64,000 bases of DNA from positions 63,802-127,801 of the forward strand of contig LT598455.1 of assembly GCA_900074725.1 (NCBI GenBank), written 5' to 3'. The stretch's first letter is position 1. Each line of letters opens with the position of its first letter. The position numbers and the translations under genes are program-made. Below the pieces are notes generated by a model that saw nothing but the letters and a program-made list of their open reading frames with translations, had not been told where the DNA came from and ran no database searches. Of this stretch, positions 50,258 to 60,226 are shown one piece after another. The DNA comes from Lachancea dasiensis (taxonomy: Eukaryota > Ascomycota > Saccharomycetes > Saccharomycetales > Saccharomycetaceae).

Positions 50258-51260
50258 TATAGTCAAAGATCACCTGCTAAGCGTCTAGTTCACTATCTGT
50301 CCCCCGGGATTAGAACTCTTTTTGATGATCGTGTTTTCAAGAGACACTAATAACAAGCTTAAATAACTAGCTGCTAGTAAATAGATAAACGAAAAGATCA
50401 CTTTCAATAGTCAAGAGAGAGTGCAAGATACCAAAAGACTCTTTGGAGAGTTCTTTACCGATATAGATATTTTGATAGGGTTGAAAGTGTAAACTGAAAT
50501 CGTGCCGGGATGTTCATAAAATCTTAAACTCGTCCCGTTAAACATTCCATTTTTGCAGATGCCTGATACCAGAGGGCGTGCGTCCATTAACAGGAGGCTT
50601 AAACCAATGGAACATATAGTCCGCATTCTTAAATCATCAGTGTTAGCTACCGCTTGTTCATGCTGCTCATAAAACCAAAGAAAAACCTTACGAGATCGTG
50701 AAGCTTCCAGTACCAGAGTTGCGATGTTAGAATTAGCACCTCCAATGCTCCTTGAGGCTGAGGTATCACTAGGCCTAATAACACAGAAGGGGATCTCTCA
50801 ACCGTTTGTTATTGCAGATCACTATGTACTGTGGTGACATTCAAAACACTATGAAGCTTACCCACATAAAACGAATTTCGACAGCAAAGGTTACTGTTCT
50901 TACACCGTATAGCATATGTACAGAGGTGGTCTCGTATCCAATGGTCTATACAGAAAGTAACTATCGTATGTTGTAAGAGGTTGGGAATACGGTGATTAAT
51001 CCACACAGTGGGCGGTTTAAATACTCAAAAAAATGAGTAGACATTCAACAAGCCCTATATTGTACGTGGGATCTAAGTGGAGTGGTGCGAACCCGAGGAT
51101 TTATCCAAAACCATCGTTCGTGTTAACAGTAGATGCCATGCCCATCAATATATGGGATCACTGGGCACGAGTATCCTTGATAAATAGCGATGCTCATCGT
51201 TGAATGGCTGTTATAAGGATCAGTAGATCCAATCCAGCTGGGGTCCATTAGAGCCTTGAT
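50258..51260. other. divergent region DPB3-PPS1
   Basis: About 1 kb between divergent starts. A 71-codon minus-strand ORF at 50411-50626 is unrecognised. No RNA gene was identified. Confidence 0.5.
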
Positions 51261-53660
51261 ATGAGCTCGCCAATGTATTCTTACTTGCCGTTGGAAGTCC
51301 ACGGTCTTGATCAAAACCCCAAAAGGCGGCACAAAAGCACTAGTGAAGAAGGATCGGGTTGCAGCACGAATACACCATTGGCCTCGGTGGGGCATATGGT
51401 TTCCGATCGTATTGGTTTAGTGTCCCATAATAAAATGCAAGCGCTTTTAGCAGAACACGCCAACCAAAAGCTTCCTTATTGCGATGAAGTTTTCCCATGG
51501 CTACACGGATATTCGGGTTCACGAGAACCACCACGAGGCTTAAAATGGACAGCGGTGATCCGTTCTCAACCACTCTCTCATGGCATGATTGAAAATTCTG
51601 GTCTTTTGAAATCGTCATTAGATCCACACGAGTTCTTAATACCGTGGGATCATCGAAAACATTGTATCGAATCAATAATCCAGGACATGATGAAAAGTGT
51701 TTCGTTGACCTCGGAAGAACATAGATTAGTATTGCGCGCTTGCAAGTACTACAAGCTCTTGCCTTTCTTAGTGACGGATGCAGGTGCTCAGAAGCTTTAC
51801 GGTGCAGGCGCCGCAAAACACCGAGTATGCAGTTCGTCAACATCCTCTGACCCCCCGTCGTCAGCCGGATGGCGACAACCGGGGATGTTCCGCAGGTTTG
51901 ATTTACAGGTTGCAAAATTCATTGAATTAAGCCAAATGTGCGTGATTTACTGCTTGAGCGAGTCCAGGCACTGGGAACACTGTCATTGCCAAGACCTCGC
52001 TCTGCTGTTATATGTGGCTCGCAGAAATGTGGACTTAGTGGGGACTTTCAAAATCAATATTCTCGATACTTTAGAGATTGATCCTGAGTGGTGGGGAACG
52101 CCACCTATGAATGTTTCAAGCTTAAAGAAGGAAAAATCATCTCAGCTGGCCTCAGAGTTTGATGTCGCGTCGTTCAGCAATTGGGATCGAGATTTGTTTT
52201 ATCGCGAGCGATTAGAAATATCAAAAATGTCTGGTGCCACTTGTGTTAGCAGTGAGACTGCTACTTGGTGTGGTAATAGTACAGATTTTGAGATATACAG
52301 GCTAAAAAAGCGCTCCTCATCTTGGGATCCACCATCAAGCTATAGCAGTGACCAAGAGTTGCATCAAGACCTCAGCACAATTGTACTTTTACCACCTTTA
52401 ATTGCAAATGACGCTACCAATGCCCCCATAGACAATAAACTTTTCAATTTTCCTCGTCCCTCAAGGGAATGGAAACTGTTCATACATTGTTCGGAATCTA
52501 GCTCCCTTCCAGAACTTCCAAAGATTACCGAATGCTTAGACATCATTCAAACAGAGGGTACGATACCTCATACCACTATATCTTTTCCAAACTCAGGATC
52601 CATTGGGTTGGGAAACCTCAACTTGGAATCAATCAAAGTCATTTTGAACATTTGCTACCTCATATACCGCACTGGCAAATTCACAGAGTTCGGAACGCTG
52701 ATATACTGTTCAGATGGCTATACTGAGGTTTCCTTTCTACTAGTTGCATACTTGATCTATGTGTGGGATGCACCGTTGGATCAAGTCCTATTCAAGCTCC
52801 ACAAAGAATCACAGAGACCTTTTTTCCTCTTCCCAATTGATTTGCAGGTTTTAGGTCACCTTCAAATTCTTTTGAGGGAAGAAAGTCCCAAGAGAAAAAG
52901 CATAACTGCACCCTTTCTTGATGTTGATCCAGATCTCTTTAGCAAGATGTTTTTCACCAAATTTCATGACGAATATCATCTGTCGCAGCTCAAAGGACCT
53001 CTACCTTCGAAGGTTTTGCCGCATTTGTATCTAGGAGCTTTGGAACACGCTCAGACTCCCAAATTGCTGTGTGAATTGAATATCAAAAATATTGTCTCAG
53101 TCGGAGAGACCATGCCTTGGTTGCTCGCGGCCATAAAAAGAAGAAGGAGTTTCACCGCAAGCGAAGTCGATCATCGGCGTGGGCTAGGTAGGCCTGTATT
53201 GAATACAACGGCATCTTCTTCGCACGTAGTAGGGGGAACGGAAAGAAACCGACGAGCGAGGGGCAATGCATCTTCCATTATAGAAGAAAATGGATTCAGG
53301 GTTTTACACATAGCTGATTTGGATGATAATGGCGAAGATCCTTTGCTCTCACAACTGGATGTTGCACTAAAGTTCATTGATGAGTGTCGCCAACGCGATG
53401 AGAAAGTCTTGGTGCATTGTATGGTTGGTGTATCCCGATCAGCTACAGTTTGCATTGCAGAATGCATGCGTCACTTGAATTGCGACCTTATTAGGGCCTA
53501 TTTGTACGTACGCGTGCGCCGTTTGAACATTATTATTCAGCCTAACCTAATGTTTGTTTATGAACTCTGCAAATGGCAGGAATCACAGGGTATACCATTA
53601 GCAGTTGATTGGCACATAATATGTCGTTCCATCTCGGAACTAAATCGTATGTACTTTTAG
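51261..53660 (+). CDS. PPS1: dual-specificity protein phosphatase Pps1
   Basis: This 799-residue protein (807 in S. cerevisiae) is a dual-specificity phosphatase implicated in S-phase and septin control. The C-terminal phosphatase domain (about residues 580-799) has LPSKVLPHLYLGALEHAQTP and the signature HCMVGVSRSATVC with nucleophile Cys720. A linker of about 50 residues inside the domain (RRRSFTASEVDHRRGLG) is typical of Pps1. The large N-terminal part contains a second, degenerate phosphatase-like fold (FTEFGTLIYCSDGYTEVSFL) plus the conserved IELSQMCVIYCLSES segment. The gene is intact and begins at the ATG 51261. Confidence 0.94.
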   Translation: MSSPMYSYLPLEVHGLDQNPKRRHKSTSEEGSGCSTNTPLASVGHMVSDRIGLVSHNKMQALLAEHANQKLPYCDEVFPWLHGYSGSREPPRGLKWTAVIRSQPLSHGMIENSGLLKSSLDPHEFLIPWDHRKHCIESIIQDMMKSVSLTSEEHRLVLRACKYYKLLPFLVTDAGAQKLYGAGAAKHRVCSSSTSSDPPSSAGWRQPGMFRRFDLQVAKFIELSQMCVIYCLSESRHWEHCHCQDLALLLYVARRNVDLVGTFKINILDTLEIDPEWWGTPPMNVSSLKKEKSSQLASEFDVASFSNWDRDLFYRERLEISKMSGATCVSSETATWCGNSTDFEIYRLKKRSSSWDPPSSYSSDQELHQDLSTIVLLPPLIANDATNAPIDNKLFNFPRPSREWKLFIHCSESSSLPELPKITECLDIIQTEGTIPHTTISFPNSGSIGLGNLNLESIKVILNICYLIYRTGKFTEFGTLIYCSDGYTEVSFLLVAYLIYVWDAPLDQVLFKLHKESQRPFFLFPIDLQVLGHLQILLREESPKRKSITAPFLDVDPDLFSKMFFTKFHDEYHLSQLKGPLPSKVLPHLYLGALEHAQTPKLLCELNIKNIVSVGETMPWLLAAIKRRRSFTASEVDHRRGLGRPVLNTTASSSHVVGGTERNRRARGNASSIIEENGFRVLHIADLDDNGEDPLLSQLDVALKFIDECRQRDEKVLVHCMVGVSRSATVCIAECMRHLNCDLIRAYLYVRVRRLNIIIQPNLMFVYELCKWQESQGIPLAVDWHIICRSISELNRMYF

Positions 53661-53731
53661 GTGTGCGGTATGTGTGTTTTGAAAAACTTTTGACTTTTCC
53701 GTTCTATCAACATCTCGATCTGATAAATTCA

Positions 53732-54778
53732 TCATTCCAAACTGGCATATTTCTTCAATGAATCTGGAAGACAATCGTACAACTTCTTCTCTTTCAACCA
53801 CTTCTTTGAAAACATCCTATCAGCGTACTTGTGACCACTATCACATAATATTGTGACAACGTTGCTCCCTTCTGGCAATGATTTGGCCACTTGGCAAGCA
53901 GCAACGACATTAAGACCTGACGTTCCTCCCACAAATAGTCCTTCTTCATCGAGTAGCCTGAACAACATAACAATGCTTTCTTCGTCAGGAATTCTATATG
54001 CATCGTCAATAAGACCAATCGAAGAGCGTAGGTTTTCGGTGATGCGGCCCTGGCCGATGCCCTCGGTGAATGAGGAACCTTCGCGATCTAGCTTACCCGT
54101 TTTTACAAAGGAATAAATGACAGAGCCAGGGGGATCTGCAACTACAATTTTGGTCCTGTTGTTGGTAGCTTCCTTTAAATATTTGGCGACTCCGGTGAAA
54201 GTACCGCCTGTTCCTGTAGAGCAAGTAAAGGCGTCGCAGGAAAGTCCTGCATTCTGGAGCTGTTGTAGAATTTCAGGACCCGTAGTGGCATAATGGGACT
54301 CCCAATTGGCTGGGTTATCGAACTGGTCCGTCCAGATAGCGTTATCCAGACGCTTGGCATGGTCTCTTGCTCTGTTGTTGAAGTTTAATGGGTCTGAAAT
54401 CGGGCAAACTGGCACTGGGTATACCTCCGCACCTAGGTACTTGAGTAAATTGACTTTGGCAGCAGATTGCGTGTTGGGCATGTAAAAGATGGACTTGTAC
54501 CCCTTAGACCTAGCTATATGCGCCAATCCGATAGCTGTGTTACCTGCGGATCCTTCCAAGATAGTTCCAGGGCGAGTAGGGTCGATTTTTCCGGCCTTCT
54601 CGGCTTGTTCAATCAAATAAAGAGCTGCACGATCCTTGACGGAGCCTCCAGGATTTTGGAATTCAGCCTTGCCATAGATATTTCTGCCCAATTCTTTGGA
54701 GATCTTGTTCAATTTTATCAATGGCGTGTTACCAATGGCTTCAACAAAGCCTTTGTTTGCGAGAATGGGAAACTTCAT
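53732..54778 (-). CDS. cysteine synthase (O-acetylserine sulfhydrylase family)
   Basis: This 348-residue PLP enzyme belongs to the beta-replacing family that makes cysteine from O-acetylserine and sulfide. It has the opening [14 protein letters not shown], the PLP lysine Lys48 in [11 protein letters not shown], the loop [12 protein letters not shown] (most relatives have EPTSGNTG), the phosphate-binding [10 protein letters not shown] and the C-terminal [17 protein letters not shown]. It lacks the haem and CBS domains of cystathionine beta-synthase and the N-terminal membrane anchor of S. cerevisiae Mcy1 (YGR012W), and is closer to cytosolic or bacterial-like enzymes. S. cerevisiae is considered to lack a functional O-acetylserine route, so this is a metabolic difference. 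A Cbf1-type TCACGTG lies 138 bp upstream. Substrate assignment is an inference. Confidence 0.88.
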   Translation of the reverse strand: MKFPILANKGFVEAIGNTPLIKLNKISKELGRNIYGKAEFQNPGGSVKDRAALYLIEQAEKAGKIDPTRPGTILEGSAGNTAIGLAHIARSKGYKSIFYMPNTQSAAKVNLLKYLGAEVYPVPVCPISDPLNFNNRARDHAKRLDNAIWTDQFDNPANWESHYATTGPEILQQLQNAGLSCDAFTCSTGTGGTFTGVAKYLKEATNNRTKIVVADPPGSVIYSFVKTGKLDREGSSFTEGIGQGRITENLRSSIGLIDDAYRIPDEESIVMLFRLLDEEGLFVGGTSGLNVVAACQVAKSLPEGSNVVTILCDSGHKYADRMFSKKWLKEKKLYDCLPDSLKKYASLE

Positions 54779-55104
54779 GCTCGAAATATGATCCTGGCGA
54801 GCGTCAAAAGTATATTTGCACCCGACTACGCTGGAAGAAGTGATCCTAACCTGCTGCCTTTTAGCCTGTTCACGATAAAAGCTCGAATATCTTAATAGCC
54901 GATCTACCTACCTTCTCACGTGTGATTGCTGAGACCGCAGTAGAATAAACTGCTACCAGGGACGAGCTGGCCCTATGCTAGTCGATACTGGAAGTGTTGA
55001 TGACACAGACTATGGTAGAAAAATGTACTTGAGATTATTTACAGATGTGAAGGTGATAGCTCGAGATGATTGAAATAATTAGATCTTCATCTTTCTCGCC
55101 GTTT
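54779..55104. other. cysteine synthase promoter region
   Basis: About 325 bp between two minus-strand genes. Apart from the TCACGTG at 54916-54922 no element was recognised. Confidence 0.55.
54916..54922 (-). promoter_or_regulatory. Cbf1-type site before the cysteine synthase gene
   Basis: TCACGTG matches the Cbf1 element that recruits Met4 to sulfur-metabolism promoters in S. cerevisiae. It is 138 bp upstream of the cysteine synthase start, in an interval that only this gene can use as promoter. Confidence 0.65.
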
Positions 55105-55818
55105 TCAGCGCTGAGGGCGTTCTTCCATCACCACGTAGCCCAATGGCTTTACTTGTTTGGGGGGCTCCAGAGCAGACCCGGTGGCTAGTTTGAGAAGCTG
55201 AGATGTGGTTTTGCGTTCATGGGCCTCAATCCAGGGTAAACTCATCTCGTCCTTCAAGAAGCGCCTGACTGCAAGAAGCTCGCTGACAAACTGCTTGCGG
55301 TTGGATTTGAACTTGAGCATCTTAGCGAAATTTCGTAGAGTTAGTGGCGTGTATGCAGTGTTGGAAGATTCGCTGGCAATCGCGTTTTTGCAAAGTAACC
55401 ACAGCTTAAGATTGCCCCTCTGAAAAGCTCCATCATGGCCCAAAACGGGAGAGTCGACTAGCTCCAAAACGCTCTGCTTTGCACGGTCGCCTAAACGAGG
55501 TTCCAGCTTTAGCACACGAGTGTAGCCACCAGGTCTGCTTCTATAACGTGGGGCTAATTCCCCAGTTACGCGCTGGAGAAGCTTGCTGTTGTCTCCAGCC
55601 AGCGACAGGCGGGACTGGATTTCTTTAGCAGAGTTGGGGTGCTTTTTAAGGTCCTTAGCCATGGTGATAATCCTGTCTGCCATCCGACTGGCTTCTAGAC
55701 ACTTTTCATGTGTAGAAACGATAGATCCGTGCTGGAACAATTGAGAGACCAAATTTCTGAACATAGCATCACGGTGTGCCTTTGTGCGCGAGAGATGGCG
55801 CATCAAACCGGTCGTCAT
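55105..55818 (-). CDS. MRPL8: mitochondrial large-subunit ribosomal protein bL17m
   Basis: This 237-residue protein (238 in S. cerevisiae) is Mrpl8, the mitochondrial bL17. The N-terminal bL17 core carries GLMRHLSRTKAHRDAMFRNLVSQLFQHGSIVSTHEKCLEASRMADRII and ends near APRYRSRPGGYTRVLKLEPRLGD. A fungal C-terminal extension follows (GNLKLWLLCKNAI, KDEMSLPWIEAHE). The ATG at 55818 gives MTTGLMRHLSR, as in the yeast protein; the frame upstream opens only from a TTG. It is divergent from COA3, the same neighbour as in S. cerevisiae. Confidence 0.96.
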   Translation of the reverse strand: MTTGLMRHLSRTKAHRDAMFRNLVSQLFQHGSIVSTHEKCLEASRMADRIITMAKDLKKHPNSAKEIQSRLSLAGDNSKLLQRVTGELAPRYRSRPGGYTRVLKLEPRLGDRAKQSVLELVDSPVLGHDGAFQRGNLKLWLLCKNAIASESSNTAYTPLTLRNFAKMLKFKSNRKQFVSELLAVRRFLKDEMSLPWIEAHERKTTSQLLKLATGSALEPPKQVKPLGYVVMEERPQR

Positions 55819-56693
55819 GACTGTCAACGGCACTGGCAAACAGTCGATTTATCTTTAGAAAGTTAGCTTACAAGCTAGGCTCTTGGAATTTAATTATTAG
55901 TAGAGTGATTAAATTATCGAAAATTTTCATAGTAAGCGAAAAGACAAACAACTTGAGCTAGAAGTCTCCCAAATTATCTACCCCCCTGCAAAAATTAGGT
56001 ATAGTAGAGCGTCAGTCGGAGGACGATTCTTATCGTACAAGCTGGAAGCTTCACTTAACGTCCTATGGGCATATATATCAAGTCATTAAATACGAACAGC
56101 GATCGGGCCACCATAATCAGCAACGAATGAAGGCCTTTCTTCGCCGCTGTGATTTCCTAGGATGGAAATAGAGCTCAGTTTGGAAGGGTGTTGAAATGAT
56201 CTTTTCCCAGCTTTTCTCGCTTGATCTGTGGAGCTACGCTAACAATAGTCGCGTATAAAGTGACACTTCGCACTTCCTCCTTGGTTACCTGGCTCTATCA
56301 CAATAATCCGCATGCATCTCAGCTAGCGTTCCCATGATAAATTTATGAGAGCTCAGACTTTCTTTCGGGAGAGGAGGGCTTCGCAACTTGGGCCAGGTTC
56401 TACTAGGCATTTATCATCGTACAGAATGACGTATGCCCAATCTCTTTAACGGGCTCTTTTAAGCAGATAGTGCTGGGTTCCTTTGCACACTAGCGTTCAA
56501 ATACTTAGCATATCCGAGTTTCTGAAGTGTTTGTTGGAATTTATGGCTCCATCTTAGCTTTTCTTTCGCGATATTGACTTTCCTGGTCTTGTAGGTCGTA
56601 ATATTAAGAAAAGTCAATCTATATAATTAAATCATCAAACCTTCTCTTGAAGTCGTTGTCGAAACCGAATTCTTTAGCTCTACTGTCCACGCA
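55819..56693. other. divergent region MRPL8-COA3
   Basis: About 875 bp between divergent mitochondrial genes. No tRNA, snoRNA or clear transcription-factor cluster was recognised. Confidence 0.5.
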
Positions 56694-56963
56694 ATGGTGC
56701 TAGAACACTCACGTTACCAGGATCCAAGAACCTGGAAAATGACTCCCGCCATGATCAGAGCGAGAAGGCCCTTTTTCATGAAAAACTTGGTAGGCTTGGG
56801 AGCACTTTTGGCCGTAACCGGAGGAATTTACGTTTACACCTACAGGTTTCTCAATAGGGACAACGACTTTGCAGATGTTCCAATACCTCCTATCGACGCT
56901 AAGGAGCTTGAAAAACTGAAGAAAGAATACGAACAGCATAAGCAAAATGCCCGCAAAGATTAA
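56694..56963 (+). CDS. COA3: cytochrome c oxidase assembly factor Coa3
   Basis: This 89-residue protein (85 in S. cerevisiae) is a mitochondrial inner-membrane factor that, with Cox14, binds newly made Cox1 and keeps Mss51 in the inactive state. The N-terminus RYQDPRTWKMTPAMIRARRPFF is nearly invariant. A single transmembrane helix spans about residues 31-51 (NLVGLGALLAVTGGIYVYTY), followed by DNDFADVPIPPID and a charged coiled C-terminus. The position beside MRPL8 matches S. cerevisiae. Confidence 0.96.
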   Translation: MVLEHSRYQDPRTWKMTPAMIRARRPFFMKNLVGLGALLAVTGGIYVYTYRFLNRDNDFADVPIPPIDAKELEKLKKEYEQHKQNARKD

Positions 56964-57203
56964 ACCTGTGAGGATTTATAATTCATCAAGCAACCAGTGG
57001 TAGACAATTAAGTTTGTACGTGTAAATAGGTAAGAATTCGGCTCGAGCGAGTCCGTAGGTTCACTAAGCTGGATCTGCAAGCTGATGTTGTCAGATGGAC
57101 CTTCATGCTTGTGGGAACTACAATTTCTGGGAATTAAAATGCTCATTACGACAACCGTAACAACAACGGCAACTAAGACGACAAGAGGAAAAACGCTAAA
57201 AAC

Positions 57204-58142
57204 ATGCCCAAGTTTTCGCTAAATAATCAGGTCATAGTCATAGCTGGTGGCTCGCAAGGTTTAGGAAAAGAGTTTGCCCGCAAGTTTTTTCAGGAAGGAA
57301 GCAACAACACGGTGGTGGTGGTTAGCAGATCTCGCACAAAACTTCAAAAAGCCGTGTGTGATATTACTGGTGAAAAAGAATCTCTTGAGCTCACAAATGG
57401 ATTTCGAACTACTACAAATGGGGCAAGCTCTCTTGTTTATGCGGTCTGTGACCTGGCAGAATACGAACAGGTGGAAAAGTTGCAGGAGCTGTTAGAATCA
57501 TGCTCACTGGTTCCTACTATAGTGAAGCTGTGTGCTGGAGGCTCGACGCCAGGGCTTTTCAAAGATTTGAAGGGTCACGATTTGGAGCTAGGAGTAAAAG
57601 TCAACTATATGACCTGCGTAAACTTAGCGCACGTCGCCGTTCGCCATTGGCCCTGTGCGCACTTGGTGTTTTTCTCCAGCGAGGTTGCCTTCTTTCCATT
57701 CATAGGATATTCCCAATACGCACCACTGAAGCAATCCATAAAAGCACTTGTTGCAATTCTTCGCCAGGAGTGCCCTCAACAACGTATATCGTGCGTGTAT
57801 CCTGGTAATTTCGACAGCGAAGGCTATGTTTTGGAGAACCAAACCAAGCCCTCGATAACGAAAGAAATTGAAGGCGCCTCAGATGCCATACCGTGCGAGG
57901 AGTGTAGCAACCGGATTGTCCGCTTCTTGAAATGGGGATATGATGATATTACCACGGATTTCATCGGGTGGTTTTTGATGTGCACTGACATGGGCTTGAA
58001 CAAGCAGAATAACGTTTCTATCGGGTGGCCACTGCAGTGGGTTCTTGGCGTTATTTGCAACTTAATTGTGGTTCCTATCTATATGTTGATCTGCAAGTTT
58101 CAGATCAGGAGCTGGCACAAAGCGCTTGAGAAGCAAGCATGA
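57204..58142 (+). CDS. TSC10: 3-ketodihydrosphingosine reductase
   Basis: This 312-residue short-chain dehydrogenase (320 in S. cerevisiae) makes dihydrosphingosine from 3-ketosphinganine with NADPH, the second step of sphingolipid synthesis, at the ER. The cofactor loop AGGSQGLG is at residues 14-21 and the catalytic Tyr172 and Lys176 are in YAPLK. Ser in FFSSEVAF precedes them. A C-terminal hydrophobic segment at about residues 276-296 (WVLGVICNLIVVPIYMLICKF) anchors it to the membrane. It follows COA3 on the same strand with a gap of 240 bp. Confidence 0.96.
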   Translation: MPKFSLNNQVIVIAGGSQGLGKEFARKFFQEGSNNTVVVVSRSRTKLQKAVCDITGEKESLELTNGFRTTTNGASSLVYAVCDLAEYEQVEKLQELLESCSLVPTIVKLCAGGSTPGLFKDLKGHDLELGVKVNYMTCVNLAHVAVRHWPCAHLVFFSSEVAFFPFIGYSQYAPLKQSIKALVAILRQECPQQRISCVYPGNFDSEGYVLENQTKPSITKEIEGASDAIPCEECSNRIVRFLKWGYDDITTDFIGWFLMCTDMGLNKQNNVSIGWPLQWVLGVICNLIVVPIYMLICKFQIRSWHKALEKQA

Positions 58143-58583
58143 TGGCGCTAAATGCTCTACAATGTGGATATATATACGGCGAGAGGGTGCCCGTTTGGGT
58201 TAGAAAGTCAATAAGAAGTTTTTCAACGTTGATATTCAATGTCCCTAACCATCACAACAAGCATACCTTATTCTCAACTCGTCTTGATCTCAACCGACAT
58301 GCAACAGAGCCTGCGAATGACATGTTTAAGTAGCTCTGTAGATCGTACCAGCCCACCTGGGCAGTTTGGGATCGTACATAGATCAGGCAAACACTCAAAA
58401 TTATTTGGAAATTGAAAACAGCCAAGCATGCTCTGTCTAGCATGTCTATAAGTTACATGAGAAGGTTGTTCAGCTTAAGATCTGGTCAGATTCGCACCGA
58501 CACACATTTGTTTTGTTGTTTTTCTATCCATATCTACCTGGCCTCAGGATCAATAGAATTATTGACTAGAGGACGTAAAGTCT
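58143..58583. other. intergenic region TSC10-REI1
   Basis: About 440 bp of AT-rich sequence before the REI1 promoter motifs. Short ORFs on both strands are unrecognised. Confidence 0.5.
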
Positions 58584-58617
58584 TGAAAAATTTTAGAGCT
58601 CATCGCGAGCTCATCGC
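58584..58617 (+). promoter_or_regulatory. RRPE plus two PAC motifs (REI1 promoter)
   Basis: A perfect RRPE, TGAAAAATTTT, is at 58584-58594. Two PAC elements in reverse orientation (GCTCATCGC) follow at 58598-58606 and 58609-58617. They lie 70-105 bp before the REI1 start, the usual layout for ribosome-biogenesis genes. Confidence 0.87.
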
Positions 58618-58689
58618 CATCTCATCTTGACCTTACAAAGCAGGAAGAACATAGAATAGAGGGGAAGACACCAGTACGAGCCCTGTGAA

Positions 58690-59931
58690 ATGTCTACTTA
58701 TACCTGTAATTCATGCGCCCTGCAGTTTCCCACAACAAATGACCAGAGAGAACATATGAAGACTGACTGGCACAGCTACAACTTGAAGAGAAGAGTTGCA
58801 CAGCTTCCGCCTATCAGCGAGGCAATCTTCACGGCTAAAGTGAAGGCCTTCGCCGAGCAAAAGGAAGAGCCAGAAAGCAAAAAGCAACTTACCAAGAAGG
58901 AGCTAAGGAGGAGAGAGAAAGAGGCCCTCTTGGCGAAGAAAAAGGCCCTACTGGAGCAGGCTCGTGAGAGTATCAAGCAAAACATGGAAAAGGCGAATAT
59001 CGCAGAGCAGACTACCGATGAGGCGCAAAAGACCAATGAAAATATTTCTTCAAAAGATCAACTTGCAGAGGAACAGCCTTCGAACGAGCAGCCTTCAGAC
59101 GAGAAGTCTTCTTACGAGAAGCCTTCAGAGGAACGGCTTTCAGACGAGCACTTATCTGAAGAGCAACTAGCAGAAAAGCTGATGCAGCAAAAAATTGACA
59201 ACAAAGTCGATATCCCACTAAATCACTGTCTGTTTTGCACAAAGAACAGCCAGTTTGCTGACCTTGATACGGCGCTCGACCATATGTTCAAGTTTCATGG
59301 TTTTTACATACCGGAACAGAAGTATCTGATCGACAAAGAGGGACTTGTTAAATATCTATCGGAAAAGATCGGTCTGGGCAACATGTGTTTGTGTTGCAGC
59401 TTCCAAGGTCGGTCTCTAGAAGCCGTCCGTGCGCACATGTTGGCCAAAGCCCATTGCCGGCTGATGTATGATAACGAAGACGAGAGGCTGGAAATTTCGG
59501 AATTTTACGATTTTTCAAGCACATACGCAGACTATCCGCAGGACAACGGTGATGAAGAAGATTGGGAAGATGTTGGCAGCGATGAGGATGTTGACGATGC
59601 TGAGGATGACCAACAGTCCGAGGATCTCCCTCAGGAATATTTGTATAATGACGGTGTCGAGCTGCACCTACCAACAGGTGTTAAGGTAGGGCATAGGTCA
59701 TTGCAGAGGTATTATAGACAAAACCTCAAACCTGAGAGTGTTCTTACTGAGGGCCAAGGTACACTAATTGCGGCTGAGACCAGACACTTTGCCACTTTGA
59801 TCAATCCTAAGGAGGTGGCTACCCAGAAAAGAGTCTGGCAGACAGAAGTCAAAGATAAAAAGACTCACGATAAGAGAGCAGCTAAGTTCATCAACAATCA
59901 ACCTCATTACAGAGATCAACTCTTGCAATGA
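58690..59931 (+). CDS. REI1: cytoplasmic pre-60S factor Rei1 (Reh1 family)
   Basis: This 413-residue zinc-finger protein (393 in S. cerevisiae) acts in late cytoplasmic 60S maturation, recycling Arx1-Alb1 and probing the nascent-peptide tunnel. The first C2H2 finger is at residues 5-28 (CNSCALQFPTTNDQREHMKTDWH). A charged coiled region (about 50-110) follows. Two further fingers are near residues 180-205 (CLFCTKNSQFADLDTALDHMFKFH) and 236-260 (CLCCSFQGRSLEAVRAHM). A conserved region SRTLQRYYRQ-type motif (here GHRSLQRYYRQNLKPE) completes the C-terminus. Residues about 126-165 form a repetitive Ser/Glu stretch of five-residue units. One gene stands for the Rei1/Reh1 pair. Confidence 0.96.
   Translation: MSTYTCNSCALQFPTTNDQREHMKTDWHSYNLKRRVAQLPPISEAIFTAKVKAFAEQKEEPESKKQLTKKELRRREKEALLAKKKALLEQARESIKQNMEKANIAEQTTDEAQKTNENISSKDQLAEEQPSNEQPSDEKSSYEKPSEERLSDEHLSEEQLAEKLMQQKIDNKVDIPLNHCLFCTKNSQFADLDTALDHMFKFHGFYIPEQKYLIDKEGLVKYLSEKIGLGNMCLCCSFQGRSLEAVRAHMLAKAHCRLMYDNEDERLEISEFYDFSSTYADYPQDNGDEEDWEDVGSDEDVDDAEDDQQSEDLPQEYLYNDGVELHLPTGVKVGHRSLQRYYRQNLKPESVLTEGQGTLIAAETRHFATLINPKEVATQKRVWQTEVKDKKTHDKRAAKFINNQPHYRDQLLQ
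59070..59170. repeat. 15-bp degenerate repeats within REI1
   Basis: About seven imperfect 15-bp units, typified by GAGCAGCCTTCAGAC, encode pentapeptides of the form EQPSD, EKPSE and ERLSD. The array stays in frame and lies between the coiled region and the second zinc finger. Confidence 0.75.
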
Positions 59932-60226
59932 GCGGACATCTAGCATATTTTATACAATATTCTGGTCTTTGGGTATATATAATTGGTGAAAGCAAAACAC
60001 AGTAAGTAATTGGTAGTGACTGGTATGCTTGTCTCGCTAATGCCATTGTTGGCAATGGTGCTCTTTATCTGTCGCTCGATCATACGAGTACAACTGTATT
60101 CATCTTTCTAGGTTAACCAACATCGTCCAAATAAACACCCAGGCGTTCTCTCTTAGTGAAAGCGCCCAGTTCTAAGCTTGCCAAGTCAATTATCAAGCTG
60201 CGCGAACTTCGAAGACTGTGAAAATT

